From contig CANBQJ010000096.1 in NCBI GenBank assembly GCA_947371645.1, positions 1 through 13,521 of the forward strand: a stretch of 13,521 nt of DNA, given 5' to 3'. This DNA is from Burkholderiales bacterium (lineage in GTDB: Bacteria; Pseudomonadota; Gammaproteobacteria; Burkholderiales; Burkholderiaceae). A program made the position numbers and the translations under genes. Positions 13,181 through 13,521 of this stretch are shown piece by piece. The notes beneath the pieces were generated by a model that saw only the letters and a list, made by a program, of their open reading frames with translations, was not told the DNA's origin and did no database searches. Within the stretch, counting starts at the first letter, position 1. The number at the start of each line of letters is the position of its first letter.

Positions 13181-13521
13181 ATGACCCTCACCGCCCTGGA
13201 CGCCATCACCGACCTGCAGCAGCCTGAACTGAAGCAGCGCCTGCAGCACGCCATCGACCACAAGACCAAGCCCCTGGGTGCTCTGGGCCGGCTGGAAAGC
13301 CTGGCCCTGCAGCTGGGCCTGATCCTGGGCAGCGAGCAACCGCAGCTGCAAGATCCCCAGATGGTGGTCTTCGCGGCCGACCACGGCCTGGCCGCACGCG
13401 GCGTGTCGGCCTTCCCCAGCGACGTCACCTGGCAGATGGTCGAGAACTTCCTGGCCGGTGGGGCCGCGGTGAGCGTGCTGGCCCGCCAGCACGGCCTGGC
13501 CCTCACGGTGGTGGACGCCGG
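13181..13521 (+). CDS. cobT: Nicotinate-nucleotide--dimethylbenzimidazole phosphoribosyltransferase (5' part; continues beyond window)
   Basis: The first 113 residues of CobT are visible, and the frame is open to the right edge. The enzyme moves phosphoribose from nicotinate mononucleotide to dimethylbenzimidazole, giving alpha-ribazole phosphate, the lower ligand of cobalamin. Diagnostic blocks are the base-binding region [12 protein letters not shown] (residues about 28-39) and [21 protein letters not shown], followed by [21 protein letters not shown]. The ATG at 13181 is used; an in-frame GTG at 13175 two codons earlier is equally possible, and neither has a clear ribosome-binding site. 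The gap after cobQ is 36 bp, the widest inside the cob part of the operon. Genes for the final joining step (cobS, cobC) would be expected beyond the window, which is an inference. Confidence 0.93.
   Translation, partial: MTLTALDAITDLQQPELKQRLQHAIDHKTKPLGALGRLESLALQLGLILGSEQPQLQDPQMVVFAADHGLAARGVSAFPSDVTWQMVENFLAGGAAVSVLARQHGLALTVVDA

Noticed and set aside
1..13521. CRISPR array, insertion sequence or replication origin
   Set aside because: No regularly spaced repeats, transposase gene, terminal inverted repeats or clusters of DnaA boxes were seen on reading the window.

Overview
The window looks like chromosomal DNA of a high-GC betaproteobacterium, most likely of the order Burkholderiales. 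The evidence is strongly GC-biased codon use, a small coiled-coil (ZapB-like) gene followed by zapA and then a 6S RNA gene, and a late cobalamin gene cluster typical of that group. This placement is inferred from gene content, not from a database search.

Bases 1 to about 2370 are accessory DNA. They begin with the 3' end of a large phage virion-type gene, followed closely by a small unrecognised gene. Converging on these is a two-gene operon on the minus strand: a MerR-like HTH plus DUF433 protein and a PIN-like putative ribonuclease, which looks like a toxin-antitoxin module. Its base composition is visibly less GC-rich than the rest. The region stops at the 3' end of a tRNA-Ala(CGC) gene, and short repeats of the tRNA 3' terminus lie just outside that gene. 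The simplest reading is a prophage or island fragment inserted at the tRNA.

Bases 2459-5509 are ordinary chromosome: a beta-hydroxyacid dehydrogenase (minus), a PAS-GGDEF protein with a degenerate active site (plus), a 6S RNA gene (minus), zapA (minus) and a zapB-like coiled-coil gene (minus). One strong hairpin between the GGDEF gene and the 6S gene can terminate both converging transcripts.

Bases 5510-13521 form a cobalamin uptake and assembly operon on the plus strand. A divergent promoter region, with TACAAT hexamers on both strands inside one perfect inverted repeat, leads into a cobalamin riboswitch of about 230 nt and then a BtuB-type TonB-dependent receptor. After it come cobU, btuF, btuC, btuD, cobO, cobQ and the start of cobT, nearly all overlapping or separated by no more than 25 bp. 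BtuB brings corrinoids across the outer membrane. BtuF hands them to the BtuCD ABC importer. CobO adenosylates the cobalt, CobQ amidates the corrin ring if an incomplete corrinoid is taken up, CobU activates adenosylcobinamide, and CobT prepares the lower ligand. No early corrin-ring gene is visible here, so the cluster reads as uptake, salvage and late assembly. The riboswitch would shut it down when adenosylcobalamin is plentiful.

I found no clearly unprecedented system. The points most worth a second look are the DUF433/PIN-like pair next to the tRNA junction, the symmetric divergent promoter, and the degenerate GGDEF protein.
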